This document shows positions 24,601-33,731 of a DNA stretch of 64,000 nucleotides, in pieces. A program made the translations under genes and the position numbers. Where the stretch lies: positions 1-64,000 of the forward strand of contig ONPU01000004.1 of the NCBI GenBank assembly GCA_900319795.1. The letters are read 5' to 3'. Source of the DNA: an uncultured Eubacteriales bacterium (lineage in GTDB: Bacteria > Bacillota > Clostridia > Lachnospirales > Lachnospiraceae). A model generated the notes under the pieces. That model made no database searches, was not told where the DNA came from, and saw nothing but the letters and a program-made list of their open reading frames with translations. Each line of letters begins with the position of its first letter. The first letter of the stretch is position 1.

Positions 24601-25528
24601 TCTTCGCGTCCTTCAGCTCCTTTTCGCCGTCGTCCAGTTCCTTTTTGGCGTCATCCAGTTCTGTCTTGGCATCCCTGAGCTCCTGCTCACCGTCCGCTTT
24701 TTTGTCCTCGAACTCCTTTTTGGCGTCGTCGAGTTCGCCCTGTGCGTCGGTGCGGATTTCGTCATAGCGCTCTTCCGCCTGCTCGTCGGCGGCCTCTTCC
24801 CACTCTGTTTTCTGGGCGTCGAGGAGGTCGGTATAGGCGTCGGAATAGATTTCCGGGTCCGTGTCCAGTTTGACATATATTTCGGTATAGTAATCTTTGG
24901 AAAATGCATTTTTCGGAAGATAAATGAAGCCCGCCACGCTGCCATTTCCAATCGAGGTCGTACCGCGCTCGAAATTGAGGTAGAGGGACGCGTCGATAAA
25001 TCCGACCACCGTAAAATGATCCGCCTCAAATGCCTCAAGCGTATCCTCATCATTTTCCCTGGAAAATGTCACCTCATCCCCCAGCTCATACCCCCTGTGG
25101 TTGCTTTCGTCCATCAGGCATTCCGTGGCATTTTGCGGTAGACGGCCTTCGGTAAGGCGGATCCCGTTCAGTTCCTCGGTCATGGAATGGACTTTGTAGA
25201 CGGCGGAGCTTCCGTCCTCATTTTCAATAAGAACGTCGTACTGCCAGGCGCCTTCCGCCGCGCGCACCTCTGCCCTTTTGCGGAACGCCTCTACCTCTTT
25301 TTCCTTCCAGCCGTAGCTCGCAAGAATCCGGTAATCGTAGAGCTGGGAGTCGCGCCAGAAGCGATCCACCGTGCGGATCATGAGCGGCGTCGTGCTGCGA
25401 AGGCCGGCGAAAAAGCCCGATCCGAGGGCGATAATCGCGAAGATAGCGAAAAAACGCCCGAAAGTCTTGCGGATCTCGCGGGCGGTCATCAGACGCAGTA
25501 TGGAGTTTCGTTTATTCTTCCTGCGCAT
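21659..25528 (-). CDS. ABC transporter permease (FtsX-like) with a giant extracytoplasmic coiled coil
   Basis: 1289 residues, far longer than the usual 400-850. An N-terminal membrane helix (FGRFFAIFAIIALGSGFF, about 25-43) is followed by a MacB-like extracytoplasmic region. About 450 residues of heptad repeats come next (LDDAKKELDDGEKELKDAKK, later YEDGLKE/YEDGKKE units). Then there are two FtsX-type blocks of membrane helices (near VAAVFPVFFILVAALVSM and YVVLLVITSAGGLAFVVLYN). It pairs with the ATPase encoded 3 nt upstream. Members of this group move lipids or peptides, or act mechanically on envelope enzymes rather than transporting; the substrate is unknown. The coil probably forms a long hairpin across the wall. 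Confidence 0.85.
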   Translation of the reverse strand: MRRKNKRNSILRLMTAREIRKTFGRFFAIFAIIALGSGFFAGLRSTTPLMIRTVDRFWRDSQLYDYRILASYGWKEKEVEAFRKRAEVRAAEGAWQYDVLIENEDGSSAVYKVHSMTEELNGIRLTEGRLPQNATECLMDESNHRGYELGDEVTFSRENDEDTLEAFEADHFTVVGFIDASLYLNFERGTTSIGNGSVAGFIYLPKNAFSKDYYTEIYVKLDTDPEIYSDAYTDLLDAQKTEWEEAADEQAEERYDEIRTDAQGELDDAKKEFEDKKADGEQELRDAKTELDDAKKELDDGEKELKDAKKELDDGKKELEDAKKELADGEQELKDAEKELADGKKELDDAEAKLADAKAELDSAAAEIRDGEAQLQSGKAELAKAKKELDANKKKLDKAKKELEKAENELTSGKAELDASEKTLAETGSELAAAKATLDEKEGELAAAKETLDASNAELQAAKDALDENAALLEAGAAAIRQMEEELAAAEAAGVISEEEAEAARQQIEQAKAEQVAGQAAYDAGLSEYKSGKAEYDAGLAQYESGKAAYDEGLRQYKEGNAAYQAGLAQFEKGQQDYADGLVKYDQGRAEYEEGLNAWKAGKAQYEEGLTTLKESEAKLEAGRAAYEEGKAQYEDGLREYEDGKKEYEDGLKEYEDGLKEYEDGKKEYEDGLREYEDGKKEYEDGLKEYEDGKKEYEDGVKEYEDGKETFDREIADAEDKISDAQKELDDLEEPDTWLLTRNTNVAYACFESDSQIVGQVAAVFPVFFILVAALVSMTTMSRMVEEQRGQMGVLKGLGYSENEIMSGFLTYSGTAAVLGCVAGYVVGVILFPAVIWYAYQLMYISIPLRYYFDPLLFGGVLAAALACSLGSTYLSCRSALAENAASLMRPRAPKAGKRVFLENVPFIWKRMNFMHKVTARNIFRYKRRLFMMILGIGGCMALLLTGFGLKDSIRGFAGAQFDEIQKANAELIFRNGDGDEVPRDLEEAIREIGASFVPLIRGSWDAEIGSRVKSVDVVAFAGKENEDISEFFTLRDRKKNPLPLPADGEALISMSIAERYGLHDGDPFVLRNEDMKEMRVTVSGVFENYVYNYVIVSPETVRGSGAEGDVNGLYVNFPEGMDVYEGQAVLAAADDTSSVTILKDFRDRLADMMEALNYVVLLVITSAGGLAFVVLYNLTNINIIERMREIATIKVLGFYSRETSDYIFRENMVLTVMGAGAGVFLGIALHRFVMSKIVVDLVCFPRKIRPESFAMSILLTFVFTLLVNLVMRGKLEKINMAESLKAVE
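23405..23640 (-). repeat. 21-bp tandem repeats encoding YEDGxKE heptads
   Basis: About 11 near-identical copies of a 21-bp unit, each one coiled-coil heptad. The sequence identity between copies makes length variation by slippage likely. On the opposite strand it reads as a spurious Ser/Tyr-rich frame. Confidence 0.9.
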
Positions 25529-25531
25529 TTG

Positions 25532-26233
25532 CTACCATTCGATTTCGTCAACACTGACACGGGCGTTGTTTACGTATTCATTTTCAATGCGGCCGTTGCG
25601 GACGCGGATGACGCGGTCGGCCATCTGCGTGATGGCCTGGTTGTGGGTGATCACGGCGACGGTCATGCCGTTTCGCTTGCCGCTCTCGTAGAGCAGCTTC
25701 AGGATGGCCCGCCCGGTCTCGTCGTCCAGAGCGCCGGTCGGCTCATCGCAAAGGAGAAGCTTCGGGTTCTTCACAAGCGCGCGGGCGATGGCCACGCGCT
25801 GCTGCTCCCCGCCGGAAAGCTGCGCCGGAAAATTGCTCATCCTCTTTTCAAGCCCCACTTCCCGGAGGACCTCCTCCGGATCCAGCGGGTTCGGGACGAG
25901 GTTCGCGGCGAGCTCGACATTTTCCAAAGCAGTCAGATTCTGGACCAGATTGTAGAACTGGAACACAAACCCGATGTCCACTCTCCTATAGGCCGTCAGC
26001 TGCTTCTTGCCGAACCCCGAGATCTCGCTGCCGTCGAAAAGGACGGACCCCTCCGTCAGGGTATCCATGCCGCCCAGGATATTCAGAATCGTCGTTTTCC
26101 CGGCGCCGGACTGCCCGACGATCACGCAGAACTCGCCCTTCTCAATCGTGAATGAGGCTCCGTTGAGCGCGCGGATCTCCGCTTCTCCCTGCCCGTATAT
26201 TTTCCGTACGTCGCGAAATTCAATGTAAGACAT
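25532..26233 (-). CDS. ABC transporter ATP-binding protein (MacB/LolD type)
   Basis: A 233-residue complete nucleotide-binding domain: Walker [10 protein letters not shown] (about 39-47), Q-loop FVFQFYNL, signature [15 protein letters not shown], Walker [13 protein letters not shown] and the H-loop VITHN. It powers the FtsX-like permease encoded directly downstream, with 3 nt between the genes. Type VII (MacB-like) exporters typically show this two-gene layout. AGGGAGG precedes the ATG. Family A repeats lie immediately upstream and probably insulate the unit from the acyltransferase gene. Confidence 0.93.
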   Translation of the reverse strand: MSYIEFRDVRKIYGQGEAEIRALNGASFTIEKGEFCVIVGQSGAGKTTILNILGGMDTLTEGSVLFDGSEISGFGKKQLTAYRRVDIGFVFQFYNLVQNLTALENVELAANLVPNPLDPEEVLREVGLEKRMSNFPAQLSGGEQQRVAIARALVKNPKLLLCDEPTGALDDETGRAILKLLYESGKRNGMTVAVITHNQAITQMADRVIRVRNGRIENEYVNNARVSVDEIEW

Positions 26234-26244
26234 GCGTTCCTCCC

Positions 26245-26343
26245 TGCACCACAGGTGCCAGGCACCTCTGGTTCACTTTGCACCACGGGGGTCTGACCCC
26301 TCTGGTGCACTTTGTACCACGGGGGTCTGGCACCTGTGGTGCA
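26245..26343. repeat. Family A palindromic repeats, cluster of three units
   Basis: Units at 26245-26275, 26279-26309 and 26313-26343, all in the same orientation. Units two and three code for the last residues of the acyltransferase, whose stop falls at 26273 inside unit one. Confidence 0.92.
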
Positions 26344-27406
26344 TTTTTTGAGCGCAGCATGCGATCAGCGCAAGCGCAAGCGAAAGAAGATAGGCCGAAA
26401 CCGCCCTTACCCCGGGCCGCGCGTTCTTCAGTACAACCGGCACGACGGCCCGCGGAATGTTCTGAAACAAATACAGCGGAAGGGACAGCGACCCCAGAAA
26501 CAGGAAAAACTTCCTCTGCAGCACTCCGCTGCGTCCGATGAGGCCGATCCGGCTCCAGGTAATCACGAGCGCGGGGCAGAGGAACAGGATCACAATCCAG
26601 CCCTTTCGCTTCGGGGCGAAACTGGCCATGTACATCAGTGTGCCCAAATATCCGCCGGCCGCGATGAGTGAGAAAAGGAGCCGTTTTCCATCGGAAAATG
26701 GTTTATTTTCAAGCCTCCTCGCAATTTCAAAGCAGGTGGCCCCGAGGCTGATTTCGGCGATCGCCCGCAAATTCATTTTGTAAGTAAAAAGAAATCTCTC
26801 GTTGATCTCCACCAGATCACCCGTCTCATGGACCAGTATTCCCAGAAGGGTCAGGCCGACCAGCGGAGCGATCAATGTGGTAAATGTGCCGTAAAATTTC
26901 CTGCAGAGCGGATACACCACCGCCAGCGCGATCAGCATAGCCGCGAGATACCACGCGACAGTGAGCAGCTTTTCCTTCGTAAAGCCGAAGCGGTTCAGGA
27001 ACAGGATCGAAGGCAGCTTTTCGGCTATTTTTTTCAACGGGGTCCCCTGCCAGAGATTCACGAGGATCATCATGGCACAGGCTGTCAGATAAAAGGGCGC
27101 AATTGCCTTACTTTTCCGGCTCAGAAAGAATACCGTCTCCTCCCCGACAGGCACACGCGCGGCTTTCTGGCTCTCCATGGTCCGCCAGATGGATGCCGCC
27201 ATCAGAAGGCCTGTCAGGAGGAAAAAGAATTCCACTCCGTAATACCCTCTCCTGAAAAATGAAATTTTGAACGCCCCGATCGTTCCGACGATCTTTCGCT
27301 TTTTCCAGACGTCCCTGCCCGTATGGAAAAGAACGATCGCGGAGGCGAAGATAAAGCGCATCAGCTCGATCGTGGCGTTTTTCATTGTATGCTTCTCGTT
27401 AGACAT
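26273..27406 (-). CDS. Acyltransferase 3 family membrane protein with a repeat-encoded C-terminus
   Basis: 377 residues, about 10 hydrophobic segments. The N-terminal ELMRFIFASAIVLFHTGRD holds the family His. GYYGVEFFFLLTGLLMA matches the conserved YxGVxxFFxLSG-type motif. Such enzymes O-acetylate cell-envelope polysaccharides or other acceptors at the membrane. The last 20 or so residues (from about KMHHRCQTPVVQ onward) are read from family A repeats and are unlike the rest of the protein, so the original stop was probably displaced by repeat insertion. AGGAGAG supports the first ATG. Confidence 0.82.
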   Translation of the reverse strand: MSNEKHTMKNATIELMRFIFASAIVLFHTGRDVWKKRKIVGTIGAFKISFFRRGYYGVEFFFLLTGLLMAASIWRTMESQKAARVPVGEETVFFLSRKSKAIAPFYLTACAMMILVNLWQGTPLKKIAEKLPSILFLNRFGFTKEKLLTVAWYLAAMLIALAVVYPLCRKFYGTFTTLIAPLVGLTLLGILVHETGDLVEINERFLFTYKMNLRAIAEISLGATCFEIARRLENKPFSDGKRLLFSLIAAGGYLGTLMYMASFAPKRKGWIVILFLCPALVITWSRIGLIGRSGVLQRKFFLFLGSLSLPLYLFQNIPRAVVPVVLKNARPGVRAVSAYLLSLALALIACCAQKMHHRCQTPVVQSAPEGSDPRGAK

Positions 27407-27449
27407 GGTGTGACTCTCCTATGCCCCCATTGTAACATGTCCGTAACAA

Positions 27450-27549
27450 ATAAGACAGTAGGGACAGTCCCCGGTGTCTTACGCGAAAAGACGCCGGAAT
27501 CCCGGCGTCTTTTACGATAAGACACAAGGGACTGTCCCCACTGTCTTAT
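27450..27549. repeat. Family B composite palindrome (100 bp)
   Basis: Outer arms ATAAGACAGTRGGGACAGTC... and their complement enclose a terminator-like hairpin (AAAAGACGCCGG / CCGGCGTCTTTT). The whole 100 bp folds on itself with few mismatches. It lies between the acyltransferase start and the 3' end of the giant surface protein gene and may end the latter. Confidence 0.9.
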
Positions 27550-27558
27550 CGCAGCATA

Positions 27559-30500
27559 TCACTTCTTAACCGTCACCTTCACCTTGGCGTACGTTCCGTT
27601 CTGCGAATACACGTAGATCACGCACTTGCCCTTCTTCTTCGCCTTGATCTTGCCCTTCGCGTCCACGGTCGCGACCGTCGGGTCGCTGGATTCGTATTTC
27701 ACCTTGCGGTGCCTCTTCAGCTTGCCTTTTTTGCTCTGCTTGACCTCCGTCGCCTTGAGCTTGAACGTCTTGCCCTTCTTCGCAAGCGTCACCTTCTTTT
27801 TGTTGACCTTGATCTTCGAGACGTTCGTGTTCTTGCCCTTCGTTGTGACGTGGGCGACCTTGCTGAGGCCGATGATCTTCTCGGAGCCGCCGACCTTCTT
27901 GTACGCCGCGACCATGTACTTGTAGTACGTGTTCGCCTTCAGGCCCTTGGCCGCGTAGCCGGTTCCGCTCTGCTTTGCGATCCGCTCAAGTGAGTTTGCC
28001 TTTCCGCATGCATTTCCGAAAATAATGTACCCACTCGCGCCGGGCACGCTATTCCATGCAAATGTAATGCTGTCCTTCGTCTGCTTCTTCGACTGCAGCT
28101 GAATCGTCGTAAATGACGAGCCCTCCGGCTCCGCGTTGTCCGCCACCTTCGCGATCTTCTTCTCGGCGCCTGCCACCGTGGTCGGGTCGTTGACGTTGCC
28201 CTCCGGATTCGGAAGCTTCGGAATCACCTGGGTCTTTGTATGCTTTTTGTCATGGATGCAGGTAAATGTCTTCACTCCCGCCGCTGTCACAGTTGCTGCC
28301 TTCGTGACTTTGCCGCTGTCCCATTTGTGGCCGAGGGCGGCAATATTCTCAAGCACCTTTGTCTGTTTGGCAAATGCGGCATTTTTGAATATCGCCGTAT
28401 AAGTCGTCTTCCCCTTCGCCGTACAGGTTGCCGGAGTCGTCACCTTGGCAGTGGTCTTCACGGTTTCCGTTTCGGTCTTCGGGCAGCCGTCGACCGTACA
28501 TTTCCGTGTGGCCGTAACGGTCTTGTTGTCTTTTGCCCAGGTATAGGTCACCTTGCTCCACTTATGGTTATGAATGATGAGGTTCAGTTCGTCTACAGCT
28601 TCTTCCCCGTCAGCCGTTTTCCCGCGGATCTGAATCGGCCTGACCGCTCCGTCTTCAATCCAATCCAGAATGTCTTCGTTGATCGTCACCTTCGTCCAGG
28701 GCCTGTCCGCTCCGTTCGGTCCGCTGAAGCTGAACACTGCCGGCCGGCCCCCTTCGAAGAAATACTCGGCAGCATTCTTCTTTGTTCCGTCCTGGTTCTT
28801 CATGGATTTGACAAGCATCTGCTTTGGCAGAAGCGACTTCAGCTCATCAATCGAATAGGTCTCACCCGGCACCACCGCGAACTTCGCCTGATCGTCGATA
28901 TCCAGTTCCGTCTTAATGCCGCTGATGTGTACATTGATCTGTTCAAAGGTTTCATAATGCGGGTATTCTTCCACATCATAAATCCTGAAGCCGATCCTCG
29001 TATTGCCGAATCTTGCGTCCTCATCGACCTTGAATAAGCCGACCGCTTCATCGAGTTCCAGGAGCTGCCCGTCCCAGTCATAACTGACCTTGAAACTGCT
29101 CGTCACGTCCTTTCCGTATTCGATCTCTTTCGTCTCCGGATTGTAGACATCTTTCTTCAGCTTCAGATTGACTGCATCCGTTTCACCCGGATACAGCGTT
29201 CTGTCCGCCTCATAGTCCACGTAGTACCAGACATCGGTCACGTACAGCGAGGACGTATGTTCCGTAATACCGTCCGGCCCTCCGGTGAACGTATAGGTCA
29301 CTTCCGCGAATCCGGGCTTTAAGGCACGAATATACCAGCCCTTGCCGTCCACTTTCTCCGGGACAAGGCTCTCATGATCTCCCGAAATGACCGTGATATT
29401 CGTAATCGTCACTTCGTAGCTGTCGCCTCGTTCGTCGCCGCTGCCGCCCTGATGGTTTTCATTTTCCACATAGAGCATCGCCTTGCCGTCCTTGTAGAAG
29501 AAGTCTGAGCCCGGCATCGTCCATTCTTCTTCGTCCTCCATCCTTACAATCGAGTCCGCGATCTGCACCGGGAATGACTCATTGATGAGCAGGACGCCGT
29601 TCAGCGTCGCGCTGAGATTCATGTCGAATCCCGCGACAGCATCTCCCCATTCATTGTACTCATAGCGGAGGGCTTCCCAGATCTCTTTCATCCTGTCGCC
29701 TCCGCCCAGAGTCAGTTTGTTCCCTGAAAGCTCCGAAGCCGTAAACGCAAACGGTTTCCGTGAACTCTCAATCCGCTTGCCGTCGGAATCCACGTCATAG
29801 GTATAAAGCGGATCAAACACATCCCGCTCATTTTCTCCGTCCCAGCGCCATCTTCCCGCTGTAAATGTCCACTCCGCGCCGATTGCCTCAAGCTGCTCGA
29901 CATCCGCTTCCACCGTGAAGCTTTCGCCAGTATAGAAGCGGGCCGGCTGTTCTTCGCCGCCGCGTTCCGGATTCGAACTGATTCCGGCCTTCACACTCAC
30001 CGGTTCCAGATAGAGCGTCCTCCGGGCTTCACGGTCCTCGCCGTTCTCCTTAAATTCGGCGATCAGTTCCACACGGGTGCTCCACTCGACAAACCTCTGG
30101 ACCGTAAACGGCGCTCTGCCTGAGTCGACCGTCTGATTGCCGTCGTAGCGGAATACCTGTCCGTCAGCGTCCTTGATTCCCACATGCTGCCTGTCCCATT
30201 CATTTTGGAAAATGACTTCTCCGGTCGCCCCGTATTTCTCAAAATCAATTCCGCTTCTCTGCTCCCATTCGAGTCTCCAGCGCACATCCTCTGAATCAAA
30301 TGTCTCGTCCTTCTGCCCGTTTCTATAGCACACGAGCGAAGGATTCACTGTCGCGGTCTGTCCCGGAAGAAGATTCGTCTTCCACGCATCGGCCAGTTCG
30401 ATTTCATACAGGTCCTCGCAGATTTCAATCGGGCGATCCGTATTGGCAAGGACACCCTCAAGGTCATCCGTAAGAAGTTCCGCATTCAACCGAAGCCTCA

Positions 30501-33465
30501 TCCACGGCGCGCTGGCTTTTGCGGCCAAAGCGATCGACCTGTCCGCGCCGCCGACCGTCAGGGAATACGACTCTTCCTCCTCATTCCATACGAGTTTCTT
30601 CCCCGCGTCTCCCGGCACGGACACGGACCAGAGTCCGTCCTCAAATGTCTTCCGGAAAGCCTCCTTCCAATCGCCATCCGCGTTCTTTTCTCTCCATTCG
30701 TTGTCGATATCATCCAGGCGGAATTCATACCGGATGGGATTTTGGGCCACATCCTCTTCGTGGTAATTGCCGTCATCACCCAGGTAACCGGCGTTGGTCT
30801 CGGGAAGGATGGTCATCCCCTTGCCCGGCATAAGATCAAAGCTTCCGGAGGAAGACTCGAGGCCGACATGGGCGATAAATCCCATAACGTGGAGCTGGAA
30901 GGTATCCGTCACCTCCTTATAGAACTTCTCACCGCCATCCGTGAATTCATACAGTTCCAGAGTCAGCGTAATCGTAGCATCACCCTCGCGGATCGCCTTG
31001 ATGTCCCAGCCCTGTTCTTCATCATCGTCAAACACCTTCGCAACCGGCCTGGAATCCGTGGCGCTTTCCTCGGATTCAATGGAAACCGCCTTGACCTTCA
31101 CGTGCATATCCTCGCCTTCAGGACGTTCCGAATTTTCTACCCAGAATGTCCTTCCCTCGTCCTTTGAGATAAAGAACATATCACCGGGGAACTGGCGCTC
31201 GTCGTCCCAGTAATTGTATTCGACGTTTCTTAAGTGCAGCCAGGCGTCCGTCTCGCATAAAGTCGTTGTATTGATGCCGATCTCTGCAAGCAGTCGTATA
31301 TCTCTTCCTTCGGTTGCCTCAAAGAGTTTCTCTATATCATTAATATAAAGTACTGTCTTGTTGGCATCGTGGCTTTCGCGCATGCCCAGCTCGTCCGGGT
31401 CCAGAAGTTTTGTCCACTGCTCGTTTTCCCAGACTCCCATTGTGATTTCGAGACCGTAACGTTTATCCCAATTCTCACCGAGTTCTCCCATATCAAGCGA
31501 AACAACCGCTTGTTCAGCATCGTCGAAAATGTCCTGATCGTGCCTGTCAAACTCGATATTGTAATTCTTCCAGTCAAACTGGTAGTTCCGGTCGACTTCC
31601 TGTTCTTCACCGTCTTCATCCCAATACGCGCGGAGCCTGAAATCGGTTCCCCAGTCGCCAAGACGTGTGATCGTAAATCTGCTGCCCGTCGCGCGCTCGC
31701 CGTTCTGAAGGACTTTTCCTTTGGAATCCCTGAACTGAACAGCATTGCTGTCGAAACCTTCCCAGGCAAATGTCACATTTTCCAGAACTCTGTAATGATC
31801 AGCATTATATCCTTCTGCCGTTGTTCCTCCATTGTCATAACGGCGGACTGTAAATACTACATCTTTTAGGGACGCGCCTTTATCAAGGCTCTTGTCAAGA
31901 TCAGTCGGCCAGATTTGATCGAAGTAACTGCTTGCGTTGAAATGAATGCTGTTGTAGCCGACTTCATTCCCTTTGTATTTTACGCGAACAAAGATCCTGC
32001 CGTGTCCGTGACGCTCTCCTTCCGGCATCTTCAGTTTCAGAGAAGCATTTTCTCCATCGACTGTGATCGTTCCGTACTGATCACCTTCTTCAAAGCCCCA
32101 TTCATAAGAGAGGTCGTTCCGGTCTTTGTGATAATTCTTGTTTTCATCCAGATATTCGTGGGTAGCATCCGTATAGAATGTGAGCGTATCACCCGGAAGC
32201 CCTTCATAGCGATTTTCGGGAGAGTCCATATGCACATTGAAGACATCGCCCCCGACATGAATATTTTGCAGATAGGACTGCTTCTGCCCCTGAAGATCCT
32301 CGTAGTATATACGGAACGTAATCGTTCCGGCTACGTCCTCTTTGACTCTCCAGTACCACCAGTAATCATCAGGGCTGTTCTTATCCCAATGGTAGTCGGC
32401 CAGAAGATTTTCACCGTCCTCAATCTCCACCTTCGTTACAGAATAGCTCTCACCATAGCCCTCCGGATTCTGAGCATTTTCAATCCAGACTCCGCGAGAG
32501 CCGCTTATAGAGCCGTCCCAGCCGGGAAGGACATCGCGGTCCTCTTCTTTGTCATAGTCTTCATAAGCTTCACAAAGTTCAAGTCCAAAGCCTTCACCGA
32601 CGATGTGGGAGTTCTGTCCTTCGTCTGAGACAATCGCCGCAAGAAAGAAATCGAGATTATTTTGACCTTCGTCGCGGAATGTCTTGACCAGGGATTTGTC
32701 AAGCCAGAGATATCCTTCATCCTTATTCAGCTCATATTTGTCATCGGCAAGCGGTGACGGCACAATGCCTCCCTCTCCGCCATAGGCATTTTCATCATAT
32801 AAGCCGATGTTGACAAAGTAATCCAGGATCCTGGCTTCATCGATGCCTTCCGTATGGAAATCAATCCGATAGTCCTCCGCATCGTCAAACAGGCGATTCG
32901 GATGCTCGCCGATCATCATACGTTCGTCGCCGTTCGCCTTGCTGTCGGAGGAAACCGCGCCAAATTCCGGCCCTGCAGCTTCGTCTTCCGCTTCGGCGTC
33001 GGCAACTGCTTCCTCCGAAACAGCTTCTTCATCCTCGTAAGATACCGGAGCCTCCGAAGCGATATCCCCGGAAAGTTCCTCGCCGTCCGGCACTTCCGCT
33101 CCCTCTTCGACACCGTCTTCGATGCCGTCTGCAGCATAGATATCATCTGCCGGATCGATTCCGTCTGCCGATTCCGTGCCTTCTGCAATTTCATCCGGAG
33201 TCTCGGCGTCTGCGCCGTCCTCATCGAAAACTGCTTCCGCGCCTTCGGACATTGCGGTGCCGGCGGGGTCCTCATTTACCGCATCGAGATCTTCCTGATC
33301 CTCATCAGGCGATTCAAGTTCGTCTTCGTATGCGTATTCATTTTCCGCAAAATATGCGTCCGAAGAAGCCGCATCGAACCCATCCGCTGCCAGAGCCGGG
33401 GCGGCCTGTGTCAGTACGAGCACACCCGCCAGAAATGCTGCAAGAAACCTTTTCCTCTTCATCAT
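27559..33465 (-). CDS. Giant secreted Ig-like surface protein
   Basis: 1968 residues. Signal peptide at about 1-27 (VLVLTQAAPALAA), an Asp/Glu/Ala-rich acidic region to about residue 175, then long stretches of beta-rich repeats whose units share phrases such as PGDTLTFYTDA, PGETDAVNLKL and LPGQTATVNPS. After that come two Cys/His modules (HKWSKVTYTW, GHKWDSGKVTKAATVTAAG), a fibronectin III-like domain (TYYKYMVAAYKKVGG) and a C-terminal BIG2-like, Lys-rich domain (VKYESSDPTVATVDAKGKIK). There is no sortase motif. It is probably a cell-surface adhesin or structural protein. I chose the ATG at 33465 (AAGGAGC upstream); the longer frame adds 29 non-signal residues. Confidence 0.82.
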   Translation of the reverse strand: MMKRKRFLAAFLAGVLVLTQAAPALAADGFDAASSDAYFAENEYAYEDELESPDEDQEDLDAVNEDPAGTAMSEGAEAVFDEDGADAETPDEIAEGTESADGIDPADDIYAADGIEDGVEEGAEVPDGEELSGDIASEAPVSYEDEEAVSEEAVADAEAEDEAAGPEFGAVSSDSKANGDERMMIGEHPNRLFDDAEDYRIDFHTEGIDEARILDYFVNIGLYDENAYGGEGGIVPSPLADDKYELNKDEGYLWLDKSLVKTFRDEGQNNLDFFLAAIVSDEGQNSHIVGEGFGLELCEAYEDYDKEEDRDVLPGWDGSISGSRGVWIENAQNPEGYGESYSVTKVEIEDGENLLADYHWDKNSPDDYWWYWRVKEDVAGTITFRIYYEDLQGQKQSYLQNIHVGGDVFNVHMDSPENRYEGLPGDTLTFYTDATHEYLDENKNYHKDRNDLSYEWGFEEGDQYGTITVDGENASLKLKMPEGERHGHGRIFVRVKYKGNEVGYNSIHFNASSYFDQIWPTDLDKSLDKGASLKDVVFTVRRYDNGGTTAEGYNADHYRVLENVTFAWEGFDSNAVQFRDSKGKVLQNGERATGSRFTITRLGDWGTDFRLRAYWDEDGEEQEVDRNYQFDWKNYNIEFDRHDQDIFDDAEQAVVSLDMGELGENWDKRYGLEITMGVWENEQWTKLLDPDELGMRESHDANKTVLYINDIEKLFEATEGRDIRLLAEIGINTTTLCETDAWLHLRNVEYNYWDDERQFPGDMFFISKDEGRTFWVENSERPEGEDMHVKVKAVSIESEESATDSRPVAKVFDDDEEQGWDIKAIREGDATITLTLELYEFTDGGEKFYKEVTDTFQLHVMGFIAHVGLESSSGSFDLMPGKGMTILPETNAGYLGDDGNYHEEDVAQNPIRYEFRLDDIDNEWREKNADGDWKEAFRKTFEDGLWSVSVPGDAGKKLVWNEEEESYSLTVGGADRSIALAAKASAPWMRLRLNAELLTDDLEGVLANTDRPIEICEDLYEIELADAWKTNLLPGQTATVNPSLVCYRNGQKDETFDSEDVRWRLEWEQRSGIDFEKYGATGEVIFQNEWDRQHVGIKDADGQVFRYDGNQTVDSGRAPFTVQRFVEWSTRVELIAEFKENGEDREARRTLYLEPVSVKAGISSNPERGGEEQPARFYTGESFTVEADVEQLEAIGAEWTFTAGRWRWDGENERDVFDPLYTYDVDSDGKRIESSRKPFAFTASELSGNKLTLGGGDRMKEIWEALRYEYNEWGDAVAGFDMNLSATLNGVLLINESFPVQIADSIVRMEDEEEWTMPGSDFFYKDGKAMLYVENENHQGGSGDERGDSYEVTITNITVISGDHESLVPEKVDGKGWYIRALKPGFAEVTYTFTGGPDGITEHTSSLYVTDVWYYVDYEADRTLYPGETDAVNLKLKKDVYNPETKEIEYGKDVTSSFKVSYDWDGQLLELDEAVGLFKVDEDARFGNTRIGFRIYDVEEYPHYETFEQINVHISGIKTELDIDDQAKFAVVPGETYSIDELKSLLPKQMLVKSMKNQDGTKKNAAEYFFEGGRPAVFSFSGPNGADRPWTKVTINEDILDWIEDGAVRPIQIRGKTADGEEAVDELNLIIHNHKWSKVTYTWAKDNKTVTATRKCTVDGCPKTETETVKTTAKVTTPATCTAKGKTTYTAIFKNAAFAKQTKVLENIAALGHKWDSGKVTKAATVTAAGVKTFTCIHDKKHTKTQVIPKLPNPEGNVNDPTTVAGAEKKIAKVADNAEPEGSSFTTIQLQSKKQTKDSITFAWNSVPGASGYIIFGNACGKANSLERIAKQSGTGYAAKGLKANTYYKYMVAAYKKVGGSEKIIGLSKVAHVTTKGKNTNVSKIKVNKKKVTLAKKGKTFKLKATEVKQSKKGKLKRHRKVKYESSDPTVATVDAKGKIKAKKKGKCVIYVYSQNGTYAKVKVTVKK

Positions 33466-33636
33466 CTTCTGCTCCTTTTTTGAAATTAGCGATACACAAA
33501 AGGAGAGAAACAACACTGCTCTCCTCTTATGCCATATTGAATTAGCTGCCACTTATTTCGGGAAATAACGGCACCTCGAAGCAGAATCTTCATGAAGTCA
33601 TGTGCCGCCGTTTTTCTTACGACTGTAATTGAAAAT

Positions 33637-33645
33637 ATTATATCA
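33637..33645 (-). promoter_or_regulatory. Extended -10 promoter of the giant surface protein gene
   Basis: Minus-strand TGATATAAT (extended -10), about 170 nt before the ATG, implying a long 5' untranslated region. The -35 is unclear. Confidence 0.4.
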
Positions 33646-33676
33646 TATCCGTCTGTGCCGCACTACAAATCGGCAT

Positions 33677-33703
33677 AAAAAAAGTGGCCCATTGGGCCAC
33701 TTT
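33677..33703 (-). terminator. Terminator of the lipocalin-like gene
   Basis: Stem AAAGTGGCCCA / TGGGCCACTTT with a T7 tract on the minus strand, 30 nt after the stop of the 399-residue protein gene. Confidence 0.85.
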
Positions 33704-33731
33704 CTACCATTGGTTCAGTTTGTGTCTTGCG

